From contig OY720098.1 in the NCBI GenBank assembly GCA_963082875.1, positions 4,960,001-5,024,000 of the forward strand: DNA of 64,000 nucleotides. Reading direction: 5' to 3'. The translations under genes and the position numbers were made by a program. This DNA comes from Corella eumyota (lineage: Eukaryota; Chordata; Ascidiacea; Phlebobranchia; Corellidae). The notes beneath the pieces were generated by a model that saw only the letters and a program-made list of their open reading frames with translations, made no database searches and was not told the origin of the DNA. Positions 15,986-27,558 of the stretch are shown in pieces; within the stretch, counting starts at the first letter, position 1, and each line of letters starts with the position of its first letter.

Positions 15986-17600
15986 GTAATTGCATTTTAC
16001 ATTAAATGTTCTTCACGTTTTTTACAAATTCTTTACGTCTTACCAACTCAAATATTAGTTTAATCGAGAAAAATATATACAAGCATGCTTAATTCTTAAT
16101 TGCCAAAAACACTTGTTTAAAGTAATAAAAAAAAAGAATACATATTATCTAACCTTGAAAAACATAATCTACGTTGAGTAACTAAATGTATTTATTTAAA
16201 TTCATTAATGGAGATTTAAAATTAGTGTCAATTAAACTATTGCAACCCAAATAACACGAATGGTTATAGAATTTTTTTTAACTAAATTTATGAATTACTA
16301 AACAGTTCTTAACATATGATCTTTATTTAAAGTTTGTCTACCTTTGTATGAATGTAAGTAAACATTAAACATATTGGTGTTAATGCCTTTTGTAAATGAA
16401 AATATTTATTTGCAAGATTCAAGGCCGGATTAATAATTTTGATTGGACAAGATGCATACATTTGTAGTTTTCAAGCCCGATGGTTTGCTACATTTGCATT
16501 TATGCATCCAACAAATATCCTAAAAATAACAACAAACTTTGGCATTATTAATTTTCTTTTGCTTCGTTTTAGCTTTTTAAAAACACTGTGTGACTGCCAA
16601 CTTAGTAATTAGTTTACTTTATATATAACGTTTTTCCAAATTCCGTTTTTCCATGGACTTTAAACCATTGCATCAAACATAATTAAAGTTTAAATAAAAA
16701 GCACATAGTATACTGGTGTCAAGTTCGTATTTATACATTTCTATGATACGTATTTTTTAAATCAAATAATAATTATTTATGTTTTGTTTTCGTTTGTCCA
16801 TATTTTTAAATTTAAACTTATGTTAATACATTTTTTTAGATAAGATTGTAAAATATGTTTTGATTTAAATATCTTTAAAAAAACAAACGTATTGTTTACA
16901 AAATTGTTATGACATACTTTTTGAATTCCGGGATTCGCTGGTTTAGCGGTTTAAAATTTTCCTATAAAAAAGCAAATAAAAATTAAAAAAATATTCACCT
17001 AGAAAAATAAAAAATATATGAAATAAAAAAAACTTCAATCTTTTTTATACAAATCAATATTCTTTGTTTATGTTTATAGAATTATGAAAAACAAGCAATC
17101 AAGACGATGCGTGTTATGATCACCTTTAGCTTATACCTATTAGTTATAGATAAACAATTAATGCGATGACATATTGTCAAACTCTTTAAAAAGCAGCAAT
17201 ACTTTCGTTAACGATTTCCCGTGCGTTTTCTGTTTGCACACATTGTTGGTGGATTAAAATGACAACAACGACTTCTCATCGCATCCGGATAATATTACAT
17301 CATATTGTATATCTAAATAGGAAGTATAGCTAGAACAGTCTTATGAAACAAAGAAAGAACATTTTATTAACAGGGATGCGACCTACAGGCTAAAAATTTA
17401 AAGATTTATTTTTGAGTCTTTAAAAAAAAGATCAGAAGATTTATTCTTTAGCGCTATTGTAAAAAAAACTTACCGCAAGTTATTTTTTGTTTAAAGCAGA
17501 AAAAATGTTAAAATAGATAACTTGTAACTAAAAGTTGTACGCTTGTTAAGATTCACAGAAGTTTTTTTTATTAAAGCAGATCTTTCAACATAATTTTAAA
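15986..17600. other. Spacer between the tandem acyltransferase genes
   Basis: About 1.6 kb of AT-rich sequence holding the 3' end of copy A and the promoter of copy B. I see no coding exon. A slightly GC-richer patch near 17080-17340 could be regulatory, with no motif I can name. Confidence 0.5.
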
Positions 17601-20600
17601 ATGAAAATAGTCAGCTACTTATTAGTGGTTCAACTTTTCTGTCTTGCAAAATGCCAAGAAGTGTTGTTCGACAAATGGATGGTGCAGGGGGGTTTGGATG
17701 TAGTTATTCAACCTCATCAACGTGAAGTAGATTTGTCAAAAGAAAACTTAGCAAATTTCGAACAATCTTACGCACCTTTAATAGAATTTCTTCAAGGCAC
17801 AATTTCTACTAATGGAAAATTAAAAAATGCACAATTGCTACTCAAGTAAGTTTAATTTATTTAAATACATATTGACATAAACTAACATAGAAATCACTAC
17901 ATTAAAACATTTTAGAGTATTTGATTTACTGGAGTCAAATAAAGAATTCATAAATAACACCGAAAACTTGAAACAGTCGGTGTTAGAATGTGCAAGCGAA
18001 TGGAAAATTGTTATCAATGATACAGCTCAACAACAAATGTATGCACTACAAAGTAAGTTAAATTCTATATTTTTACTATAATAAATGTTTATTGTTAAAA
18101 CAGTTATTAAGAATAATAATCCACCATTTTAAGGTATTGCAAAAATATATGATATTATTTATTCTTATGTAGTGTGGGATTCGTGGGGTATACCTGAAAG
18201 TGGAATACTAGAAGGAAATGTGAGATGGCCTGGTCACTACTTTGAGTGCATGGAAGCCAAAGGACCGCAAGTTAAAGGGAGGTGGTGTCAAGCCCACCAA
18301 GGATATACACCGGTTAGTTCTATATCTCAATTATAGAACCTTTTTTAAACTTATATATTTTTAAAACGTGAAATATATTACAGAATAGCAACAAAAGCCT
18401 AGCAGTTGATATAAGATGGGCAAGCTGCGTTCCTTCAGGGTGCAACAAGGACTCATTAAAATTTATTTTTGAGCAACTATTTAAAAAAATTCGCTTTGAA
18501 ATTCCAGTTCTAGAACTTTATTGTCCAGAACCTTATACAAAATTAACTATTACTGATGTTATTGGAATGTAAGAATTTTATTTGTCATGTTATTTAATAT
18601 TATCAACAATAACTAAAGTTAACCCTTCGATTTAGTGTTGTGACGTTTCTTCTTGTGACGTGTGTATTAATCGGTACGATCATTCATCTCTTTAATAAAT
18701 CAGATGCAAAATCAAAGTCCAGTAATAAAGCTGAACAACAGGAGGCTTACAACAAACTTGTAAGAGAAACAACCAAAGGTAAGAGTAAGCAAAGAGCTGC
18801 AAAAGGTTTGTTTTAATTAGTATTTACAATACATATAAACATAGCATATGGAAATTTCTAATAAATAAGTAATTGTTTATAGGCAGGATATCATCTTGCT
18901 TTTCGTTGGAAACAAATTTAAAGAAAATTTTCTCGATGAAAAAAAGACCTGGAGATATACCCGTGTTAGATGGAATGCGTTTTATTAGCATGACTTGGGT
19001 CATTTTGGGTCATTCTGTAATGGCACCGGGTACTACGTCAGGTTGATATTTAAATTTTGTATAGAATAAAATGTAAAAAAATTACAAATGAATAAAAATA
19101 AATAAAAGTACAACATTTTCTAAAAAAAATCTAGGTAACCCTTTGAGCGCGGGAGTCCGTATACGAAAACACCTCGTGTTTATGATGGCAGCTGAAAACG
19201 GGTCGTTTTCTGTGGATACTTTTCTTTTTCTAAGTGGACTGCTAGTAACATACCTCGGAATGAAGCATCTTACAAAAACAAATGGAAAAATAAACATTGG
19301 CATGATGTACCTTATGAGATATCTAAGGTGATACAGCACAATCACGAAATATCATTTAAACGATGTGTTTTGTTAGGATATGACTAGCATAATACCAATA
19401 TATTTAAATAAAAAAAAAACAAAGTTATTTGAAATTTGTAAACAAATGTACTTCTTTAGATTAACACCGGCCTATGCCTACGTTTTGTTAATTTCAATGG
19501 GTCTAATGAAGTTTTTTGGTTATGGGCCATATTGGGAAAAAACATTTGAATGCAACTATAACCTATGCGAAAACACGTGGTGGACTAACCTGTTGTACAT
19601 TAACAATATTTATCCGGCTATTTCATATGTAAGTGAGCTATTTTTTATGTAGAGCATAAACTTAAAAAATCTTAAGCTTTAACTCAATAACCGAGTAATT
19701 TTTATGTTGTAGTGTTTAACATGGGGTTGGTACTTAGCCGTCGACACGCAATATTATTTATTATCTCCGCTTTTCACTATTCTTTTATACAGGTAAAATT
19801 AATACACAAATTGATACACAACAAAATAAAAAAATGGTAATTAATTACGAAAATTTTAGATCTAAAAAAATTGGAATTTTTGTTCTATCCATGTTCTGTT
19901 TGGCAAGTATGATTACCACTGGTGTGTTATCGATGTTATCAAAACTTCAACCAATTTCGACAGTAACATCTATGCAAATGTCATAGTAAGTCAAAAAAGT
20001 TCTTAAATATATTAAAGTTAAATTTAATCAAATAAGAATCCATGCAATTAAGAATCTAAAACAACGTATTTTTAGTACTTACAAACAGTTTTCCGACCCT
20101 GATTCGATTTTAACTTACCGTGACAAGTACATGCATGATATCTACATGACACCATGGTGTCGTTTTGGTGCCTATGGAATAGGGATGTTAACCGGTTATC
20201 TTATTTTTGCAACCAAAGGAAAAGTGAAGATTAATAAGGTAACACTATCGAAACAAAAAGGATATTAAAAATTTTAAGCAAAACATGTTAAAATATCAAT
20301 CAAATGATTATTTTGATTCTTTGCGTCTGTACAGATATCTAACCTTTTGGGGTGGCTTATATCCAGTGCATGTGCACTAGCAATTATGTATGGTACTTTT
20401 GAAGCAACAAAAAATACGTACTTTATTAACACGCATTTTGCAGCACTCCACAATGCCGTTGCAAGACCACTCTGGGCATGTTGCCTATCCTGGGTTGTAA
20501 TTGCATGTGTTAGCGGGCGCGGAGGTACATCTCAAAATGTGTTTACTAATTTATAAAGTAGCATTTGCCTTGCAATTTGATTCTTATTTCTAATAGTAGT

Positions 20601-21162
20601 ATAACCAGTAAGCACCTCCAAAACTAGGAAATAATGTAGTTAATTTATCTATTGTAGGCGCAGTTCGAGATTTTTTAAATTGGAAAGGATTTTCGCCACT
20701 CAGTCGTTTAACTTACGGCATGTATTTAGTACATATGTTGGTAGAAACATGGTACCTAGGAGTTCAAGAAGCTGCGTTCAATTATCATATAATAAATGTT
20801 GTATATCTTTTTTTGGGTAAGTTACGCATTTATAAAACAAGAGCAAAGGCTTTGAAAACATAGTTTAAATAATACTCTTGTGTTTTATAGGCACCACTGT
20901 TTTATCACTTGCGTGCTCTATAGTAGTAGCACTGTTAGTTGAATGGCCGTTTATGGGTATAACAAATATAGCAGTTCAATATTTAACGGGTGGTGGGAGT
21001 AAAAAAGTATCCCCGGAAGAAAAAATGCGAGTTCGAATCGCTTCCGAATTAGAGGCTGCATTTAAACCAGGACAATTGCTCTCAAACTGGAAAGAGTCCT
21101 CCTCCGACGAGATTATAACAACAGTAACTACCAGGCAATCACCGAACTCGCAAACTTCTTAA
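17601..21162 (+). CDS. NRF-6-like multi-pass acyltransferase-3 family protein, copy B
   Basis: Fourteen exons: 17601-17845, 17916-18052, 18173-18312, 18384-18568, 18636-18778, 18883-19041, 19135-19327, 19460-19628, 19713-19792, 19860-19985, 20076-20238, 20335-20524, 20658-20816 and 20891-21162, giving 786 aa. All intron positions and phases match copy A, so the pair arose by tandem duplication. Signal peptide (IVSYLLVVQLFCLAKC), NRF domain, acyltransferase-3 core with DGMRFISMTWVILGHS, TFLFLSGLLVTYLG and ETWWTNLLYINNIYP are all present. The cytosolic tail is shorter and Ser/Thr-rich. A second possible donor 27 bp downstream (after 18805) would add nine basic residues in frame between the first membrane span and the catalytic core. 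Expected to act at the plasma membrane or ER, like copy A; the substrate is unknown. Confidence 0.9.
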
Positions 21163-21963
21163 TACAAATTCTTAGCTGGCAAATAGCGACTGGCCTCACG
21201 TATTGTGCTTGATATTTTATTGTAGGCAATGATAGAACAATTAAACATTTAACTTTTTCAAATAAGCGTGTTTTTGATTCAATACATCACAGCCCAAAAA
21301 AAATTAAAATTTTTTTGAAATTTTTAAACTTAATGAATTAGAAACATTTGATTGAGCAAATTAAAATAACATTTCTAAAAATTTTTAACATTTTAAATGA
21401 TTTAAAGAGACATACATTTCCTCACTCAAAATATTTTATTTAACCTTCATTAAATATATATATTAGTTTTAGTTAATTTTATAATTTAACAAAACAAAAA
21501 TAGATGAAAATAAACTGTATTTATTAGGATATGTTTCAAGCATAATGAAAACAAAAAAACCTTTGCATATTTAAACTATTAGGTGATTATTAATGATTAG
21601 GGTTAAATATAATACAGGATATAATTAAATAACACATTATGCAACACATAAAGCTAATAATAAACTAAAAATTGCTTCTTAATTGAGTTTTAATCTAAAT
21701 AAAAAGTCATGATCAACCTTTATATTACACCAATATATTTAAATAACATTGTTAACCTAACTGGGCATGCAGTGAAGTAACCAAACAAAAAAGCCGAACG
21801 AACAATAAATTAGAAAAAAAACACATTGAAATCTCAAACATAAATTATAATAACACTAAATTGAACAACAATTGCATTTTTGTGGGCAGGTTAAACAAAG
21901 CCCCCTAATAAAGAAAAGATATTTTACATAAATCCAAATAAACTTTTAATAAATGCAGGCAAA
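21163..21963. other. Convergent 3' spacer, copy B acyltransferase and carnitine acetyltransferase
   Basis: AT-rich 0.8 kb between two converging genes. Probably mostly 3' UTR. No other gene seen. Confidence 0.5.
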
Positions 21964-23856
21964 TTACAATTTCGAAGAAGTGCTCACTAACAGGTCTCTC
22001 ATTTCACAAAGAGCATTAACTAGCTCTTTTTCAAAGATCTTCAGATCATATTCTTTGTGTTCATTGAATGATGACAGTGAGATTAAAACTCGATCAGGTT
22101 TTGGATTATAACACAAACCATACCCGTCTGTTACTGCTGGACCAAAAGCCATACAGAGATCAGCTTGAGCGGGCACTTGACTAGTAGAAAGATTAAAATG
22201 CATGGACCGCTTATAAGCAGTGTCGTGAAAAATCTTTGGAATGTCTTCTCCCTCCTCGATAGCAGCCAGTTTTAGGCCAAGCAGATGTCGATCGATTCCT
22301 TGACCTGTTATCGCCGCAACTGTATAATCCTTATGTGCTTTGACGGCATCACGAAGCATGGATGCCAATTCTTGTGCAGAGTTTTTCTTTTCTGTCATTG
22401 CCTTAACAAACTTATCTGAAGCAGGTGTACATGATCTGATCGTGTCAGTTCTCCCAAGTCTAAAACGACGCAAGGAACCACTTTCATAGGTGGCTGGAGC
22501 TTTTTTATGAAGTGAATAGTAGGCCAACTGAAATGCATTTTGAATAAAGGAATCTGGGCTAAGTTTTTGTGATTTAATAAAGTTTTTACCAAAATGCTTG
22601 AAATCCAATACACGAAAAGATGTAAAAGCAATAATGTCATCGACTGACTTGCTGGCTTCTTTTATATTATTTTCTAATTCTTTAGGGACTTCAATTTTAA
22701 GATGCTTTGGTTGCGGTAAAGATAACACTGAAGATTCGGATTGGTTTGGTACTTCTTCGCAATATTTATGGACATGATCCAGCAATGAAGCTATTGGTGG
22801 GCCCTCAGCTGGTGAATGCTCATAAGCTAACCCAACACCTCCATTTTGGTCCACTATGATTTGAATAGTTTTATCAAACCACCTGTTTGCGGTGTTATGC
22901 TGACTTCCACCTCCATGTAAACATCTTGCACTTAAATCAGTTCTCCATTCTTCGTCCGGAACTTCAGGAACAGGTTTATCTAGGCACAGCGCAAAAATCG
23001 ATCTTTGAATGGACTTAATTGATTCTTTGTTTTCTTCTACCGAGTTTAACACATGATAAGCCTTTCCCCAATTGTCACGATTGTCTGTTGTTAGAATACC
23101 AACTGGCTTGCCAAGTTCGGGAGAGCTTGCTACAATTTTACTAAGCTGACTTTCGAGTTCGCTAAGAGAGAGAGGATCCCAATTAGTGTGATAAACAGGA
23201 AGTTCAAAGAAATGATTATTATGAATCACAGCAACATGACGCGGTGGTTCCCATGCTCTAGCATAACAATGTGACTCATCATTATACAAACCTGGAATTC
23301 GACACGATGACAAAACACGATAATATTGATCCATACAAAGAGCAGTGTTGCCAAGTTTCTCAACTGGCAATGTTTCATTATCGATAAGAACTTTGTAGTT
23401 CAGAATAGCAGCAATGACCTTAGCAGCTTGTTTAATCTGCCCTTCAACACCTTTAAAGTTGTACCTCGGTAATGCAACTGAGGGACTACAATAAACTACC
23501 ACAGAAGCTCTGGACTGTAAATAAGCAGCTTGAAGCCACCATTCTGACAACCAATTTTCTCTTCTTTTAGCTCGTTCCTGTAATTTACTATGAAGATGTT
23601 CACCGAGACCCTTATTTTTTCCAAATTCCTTTACAAGGTCTTCTGTATACTGAAACTCTACTTTATTTAAAAGTGGCTTCAAGGTTTTCAGATACTTGTC
23701 TAAAGTTTGCTGTAGACTAGGTATAGGTAGATGGGGTAATGATTCTTGATGGCTGTAAAATCTACCAGGTAAAAAAGGTGAGACAGCACTTGGTGAACAT
23801 TTAACTAACAAGCCCATTATGTGACGACTAACTGAATGACTTCGCAAAAGAGCCAT
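21964..23856 (-). CDS. CRAT: Carnitine O-acetyltransferase (short-chain carnitine acyltransferase), intronless
   Basis: One uninterrupted frame of 630 aa, close to the length of vertebrate CRAT. The N-terminus is basic and Ser-rich (MALLRSHSVSRHIMGLLVK...FYSHQESLPHLPIPSL), consistent with a mitochondrial presequence before the PxxPxPxLxxTLxxYL signature of the choline/carnitine acyltransferase family. The catalytic His is in YEHSPAEGPPIASLLDH. The carnitine/CoA-site STSQVP and FGPAVTDGYGLCYNP blocks are intact. A Met in LCMAFG, at the position where CRAT has Met and long-chain enzymes have Gly, favours short acyl chains. It reversibly moves acetyl groups between CoA and carnitine in mitochondria and/or peroxisomes. 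It is the only large gene here besides CtIP without coding introns. On the minus strand a possible 5'-UTR acceptor (ACATTATAG) lies just before the ATG. Confidence 0.9.
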   Translation of the reverse strand: MALLRSHSVSRHIMGLLVKCSPSAVSPFLPGRFYSHQESLPHLPIPSLQQTLDKYLKTLKPLLNKVEFQYTEDLVKEFGKNKGLGEHLHSKLQERAKRRENWLSEWWLQAAYLQSRASVVVYCSPSVALPRYNFKGVEGQIKQAAKVIAAILNYKVLIDNETLPVEKLGNTALCMDQYYRVLSSCRIPGLYNDESHCYARAWEPPRHVAVIHNNHFFELPVYHTNWDPLSLSELESQLSKIVASSPELGKPVGILTTDNRDNWGKAYHVLNSVEENKESIKSIQRSIFALCLDKPVPEVPDEEWRTDLSARCLHGGGSQHNTANRWFDKTIQIIVDQNGGVGLAYEHSPAEGPPIASLLDHVHKYCEEVPNQSESSVLSLPQPKHLKIEVPKELENNIKEASKSVDDIIAFTSFRVLDFKHFGKNFIKSQKLSPDSFIQNAFQLAYYSLHKKAPATYESGSLRRFRLGRTDTIRSCTPASDKFVKAMTEKKNSAQELASMLRDAVKAHKDYTVAAITGQGIDRHLLGLKLAAIEEGEDIPKIFHDTAYKRSMHFNLSTSQVPAQADLCMAFGPAVTDGYGLCYNPKPDRVLISLSSFNEHKEYDLKIFEKELVNALCEMRDLLVSTSSKL

Positions 23857-24044
23857 GTTGCCTACTATAATGTTACAAAGTAAACAGAAATAACCTGATT
23901 AATGACCTGTAAAGAGTTCATTAATCATTAACATTTGCAAAAATGATGAATTTTAAGTTAAATTCTATTTTTACATTAAATGAATCACTAAACTAATAAC
24001 TTAATTTATATAATTTTTTTATTATTATATATAGTTTTGTTACA

Positions 24045-24090
24045 ATTCAGTTCAAAGTCCAATATTAAAATATTGGACTTTGAACTGAAT
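24045..24090. repeat. Perfect inverted repeat, 22-bp arms, 2-nt spacer
   Basis: The 22 bases at 24045-24066 (starting ATTCAGTTCAAAGTCC) are exactly reverse-complemented at 24069-24090, with AA between. It lies 190 bp upstream of the CRAT start codon. No target duplication is obvious beside it. Confidence 0.95.
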
Positions 24091-25314
24091 AACATCATGC
24101 ATAAAAAGGCTGACTCATGAAAAATATTTTCAAAACATTCTTTTATGTTTTACACTAACAATTTAATAGTGTGTTTAACATTAGAATTTACCATTGACAT
24201 GCATGACATTTAATAAATGTTAAATTCTGGTAGACTGATTAATCATTACTTTGAGTAATCATTTAACATCACTGCCATTTAACATTATTAAACTAACTGA
24301 TTAAAGGCATTTGGAAATAAAATTGTATATTTTACAATCACCATCATAAAGTATTTCTTATTTCAATTAATAAAAAAGATTAACAGTAACATCCTAATGC
24401 TGATCCATGTTATAAAACATAAGATATTACAATAAAGTCCTACATTTTAATTAAATTTGTGTTTGGTCTCGGCACTTACAATAGTTAATCTATTATACCA
24501 TGATAACTTGACTCAAAACATTTACTTTTAAAAAATTAGGCAATTGTCAACATGAAAAATCTAACAAAACACATTGAGAATGACCTTTGTATAACTAGCA
24601 AATGTAATATTATGTTTACCATTTCATTTTTAAAATTAAAAAAAATTAACAAATATTTTGATATTGGTCAAATTATATATAAAGTTTTATATTTTACAAC
24701 TTTATCAGAAAACTGGTACTTCATTTAAAAAAAAAAATTTTTCCAGAAATAATAATATAAATCATGTGAAATTTATTAAAATAATTACTGGTATGCCATA
24801 CAGCCATAACTAACAGTGCTTTTACCTTAAACAAAAGCTTACATAAAGAATTCAGTATAACCACATAAGTTGCACATTTTAATGTCTCTGTTTTGGTTAT
24901 GAAACAAAATATATGTATTATAAAAAAAACGATGCCGCTTAACAAAAATGTTCGGTCTACTGACTACTCAACGACTTAATACTTACTAATCTGCAAACTT
25001 GAACTGTACACAACCAACCACAGTATTAGCGAAAAACCACATAAAAAAAACTTAAGGAAGTCTGTACGTGCTACGCTTAACCGCTACACTAACAACTTAT
25101 AGAAGTCTAACCTTTTGACCTATTACACCACCAGACCACCTACACTCCCTACCAATTTAATGATCATGAACCATGTATGATCACTAATCTAACTTAACTG
25201 ACAAACCACTAACTAAACATCAACTGTATAAACATAACGAAAATATACGCCCACGTGTGCAATGTGAAAGATCGGTAAAGCAAACCAATTTTCACAATAC
25301 ATGGGGAGTCAAGA

Positions 25315-25374
25315 AGGCCTCCCAGTTGCTGTGGGAGGCCTCCCATTCTCGAACCGTGCTGAAGGGTTCAAGAA
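25315..25374. repeat. Two adjacent GC-rich hairpins, candidate structured RNA or SINE remnant
   Basis: AGGCCTCCCA (25315-25324) pairs with TGGGAGGCCT (25332-25341) across a 7-nt loop. TTCTCGAACC (25346-25355) pairs with GGTTCAAGAA (25365-25374) with one imperfect position that is a G-U wobble in minus-strand RNA. The minus strand also reads GGTTCGAGAAT, close to a Pol III B-box. I could not fold a full tRNA. Confidence 0.5.
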
Positions 25375-25815
25375 TTTAAAGACAATAGCTTAAGAAAATT
25401 CTAACATTTGTGGTTAAATAAATTCTTTTTTTCTGATTGTTGTAAAAGAGAGTATTATAGCAGCGTAGCCTAACATAGGCATCTTGGCGAAGGGCGCATA
25501 AGCCAAAGGTAAATGTTGCATAGCTTTGCTACTAACAAAAAATTTCGGTAAAAGCGTGTTAAAATAAAATTAGCGTATGATTTAATATTTATTCTAAAAA
25601 AAGATTTTTAATTTTACTGGTAATGCAAATATTTTTTTTAATAAAATTCTAAAATATGGTAACGAAAAATATTAATCAAATTTTATAGGATTTTTATAAA
25701 TTAGCGTAGGGTGTTCCCCTCTTTTCTGATTTTAATAACGTGGGATAGACTTTCGCGAAATTTCTTTAACTTAAAAAGTATTGTTTTTTGTTCTACGTCA
25801 ATTAAAACCGTGAAA

Positions 25816-26964
25816 ATGGCGAATGTTATTGAACAGGTATAAATTGTTTTTATGTTACTAGTTACTTTAATTTTAAAATTTGGTAATACTATTAAATAAT
25901 GATATTTATACCATATTCCAGCTTGAAAATGATGCAGCTGAAGTTGCTAACCTTCTCGATGTGGCTAAACGTCCAAGAATTCAAAACCTTTTGGTTAAAG
26001 AAAAAGAAAATATTTTGGCCGAAATTAAACAAAGGGAAATAAAGAAGAAGGCAGCTGATCAGCAAGAGAAACAACCACCAAAATCCATCCAAACAACTAC
26101 AATAACAAACTACGGTAATAATAATTATAAAGATACTTTAATTTCACTAAAAAAATTAACAACTACCACACCAAAAACTACATTTTCTATTAACAAAACA
26201 TAAAAAAGTAACAAACAAAATAATAGAACAGACTAAAATAATAGTGGTTTTTATTATAAACTTTTATTTTTTAGCATGGGATCAATCAGAGAAGTTTGTT
26301 AAAATTTATGTGTCCTCCAATTTAACTGGAATTGAGAAAATTAATGAAGAGCAAGTCAGCATCTCTAGCGGAGATGAAAGTCATTATCAAATGACAATAC
26401 AAAATTTTAAAGGAAAAAATTACATCTTTAATGTTCCAAAATTACTTCACCCAGTTCAAAATCCATTAATTAAGGTTTGTCTACAATAGACACAGTTAAA
26501 TTAACTAGAATTTATTATATCTAAATAAAAATGTTATTAAACAGTATTTTAACATACCAAAGCTTAGTCAGTCTACTTAATTGCTGAACTTATTATACAG
26601 ATCAAAAAAGATATGATTCTTATAATGTTGAAAAAGGCATCTGCTCAGAAGTGGGAACATTTAACTGCAAAAGACAAAGTTAAAGACGAGGAAAAGAAAA
26701 AGTAAAAATTCCTTTAAAGAAATTTGCCTTTTAACAACATATCAAAAATAATAAGATTGACAATTTAAATATATTTTCATATTTTGTTTTAGGGATATGG
26801 ATAGTGCAATGGACAAAAATGCTGATCCATCTGCCTCAATTATGAACATGATGAAGAAAATGTACAATGAAGGAGATGACGATATGAAAAGAACTATAGC
26901 AAAGGCCTGGACAGAATCTAGAGACAAACAAGGCACGGGACCAGGAGCTGGCATGGGAATGTAA
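25816..26964 (+). CDS. CACYBP: Calcyclin-binding protein / Siah-interacting protein (CacyBP/SIP)
   Basis: Five exons: 25816-25836, 25922-26114, 26275-26474, 26601-26701 and 26793-26964, giving 228 aa, the same size as the vertebrate protein as I recall it. Order: an N-terminal Siah-binding/dimerisation helical hairpin (LENDAAEVANLLDVAKRPR...LLVKEKENI), a Lys/Gln-rich linker, the CS domain beginning AWDQSEKFVKIYVS and ending IKKDMILIMLKKA, and the SGS domain with MMKKMYNEGDDDMKRTIAKA and ending GAGMGM. Known role: a scaffold joining Siah-1, Skp1 and S100 proteins in beta-catenin ubiquitination and a CS-domain co-chaperone. Start chosen as the only ATG before the first intron, in MANVIEQ. It converges on the NRBF2-like gene 294 bp downstream. 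Confidence 0.95.
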
Positions 26965-27257
26965 AACTTATACAAAAAGGGACTTTAAAAATTATATGTA
27001 CAAAACATTATCATCATGTATATAATTGTTTGTGTTAATTACACCAAAAACTACAAAACAAACTAAATTTTGAGATGCCTAAAAATAGTTTCATGTTGTT
27101 TGAAAATAAAATATTTTGCTAATTATGATTGTTTTAATTCTGCCGTGTTAAGCAAAAATAGATGTTGTTTCTTTGATATTAATAAAAACTCAGCCCTTTT
27201 TTCGTGGTGTAAAGTTTATCAGATTTTTTTTTTTGTTCAACCATCAGAAATGGCCTT

Positions 27258-27522
27258 TTAAGTTTTTGATTGAAAATCCTGAAATTCTTGTGGAGAAATT
27301 GCAGAATTATTCTCAAAATAAAAATAACTTTGAGGCTCAGTATCTGTTGGACATTCTGGGGATTTATTTGTTGGGTTTTCCACCTCCGTGGGGTTTGTAT
27401 AAAAACTGTTTAATTCCTTTTGCAAGGCAACATTTTCGTCCTTTAATTTTCTGTCAAAAAAAAAAGAAAAAAAAGTTTATCAATTTTATTTTTTAAAAGT
27501 AACAGTATCATAAGTTATATAA

Positions 27523-27558
<36 letters not shown>

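Larger units (their letters stand above)
23857..25815. other. Divergent spacer between CRAT and CacyBP
   Basis: About 2 kb containing both promoters, a perfect palindrome (24045-24090) and a pair of GC-rich hairpins (25315-25374). A minus-strand frame at 24945-24721 has no recognisable features and is AT-biased, so I do not call it. Confidence 0.5.

Noticed and set aside
25270-25400. tRNA gene on the minus strand around the B-box-like motif
   Set aside because: No A-box at the right spacing and no cloverleaf acceptor stem could be formed.
27070-27496. Two overlapping plus-strand frames downstream of CacyBP
   Set aside because: They are antisense to the last NRBF2-like exon, which keeps frame with its upstream exons.
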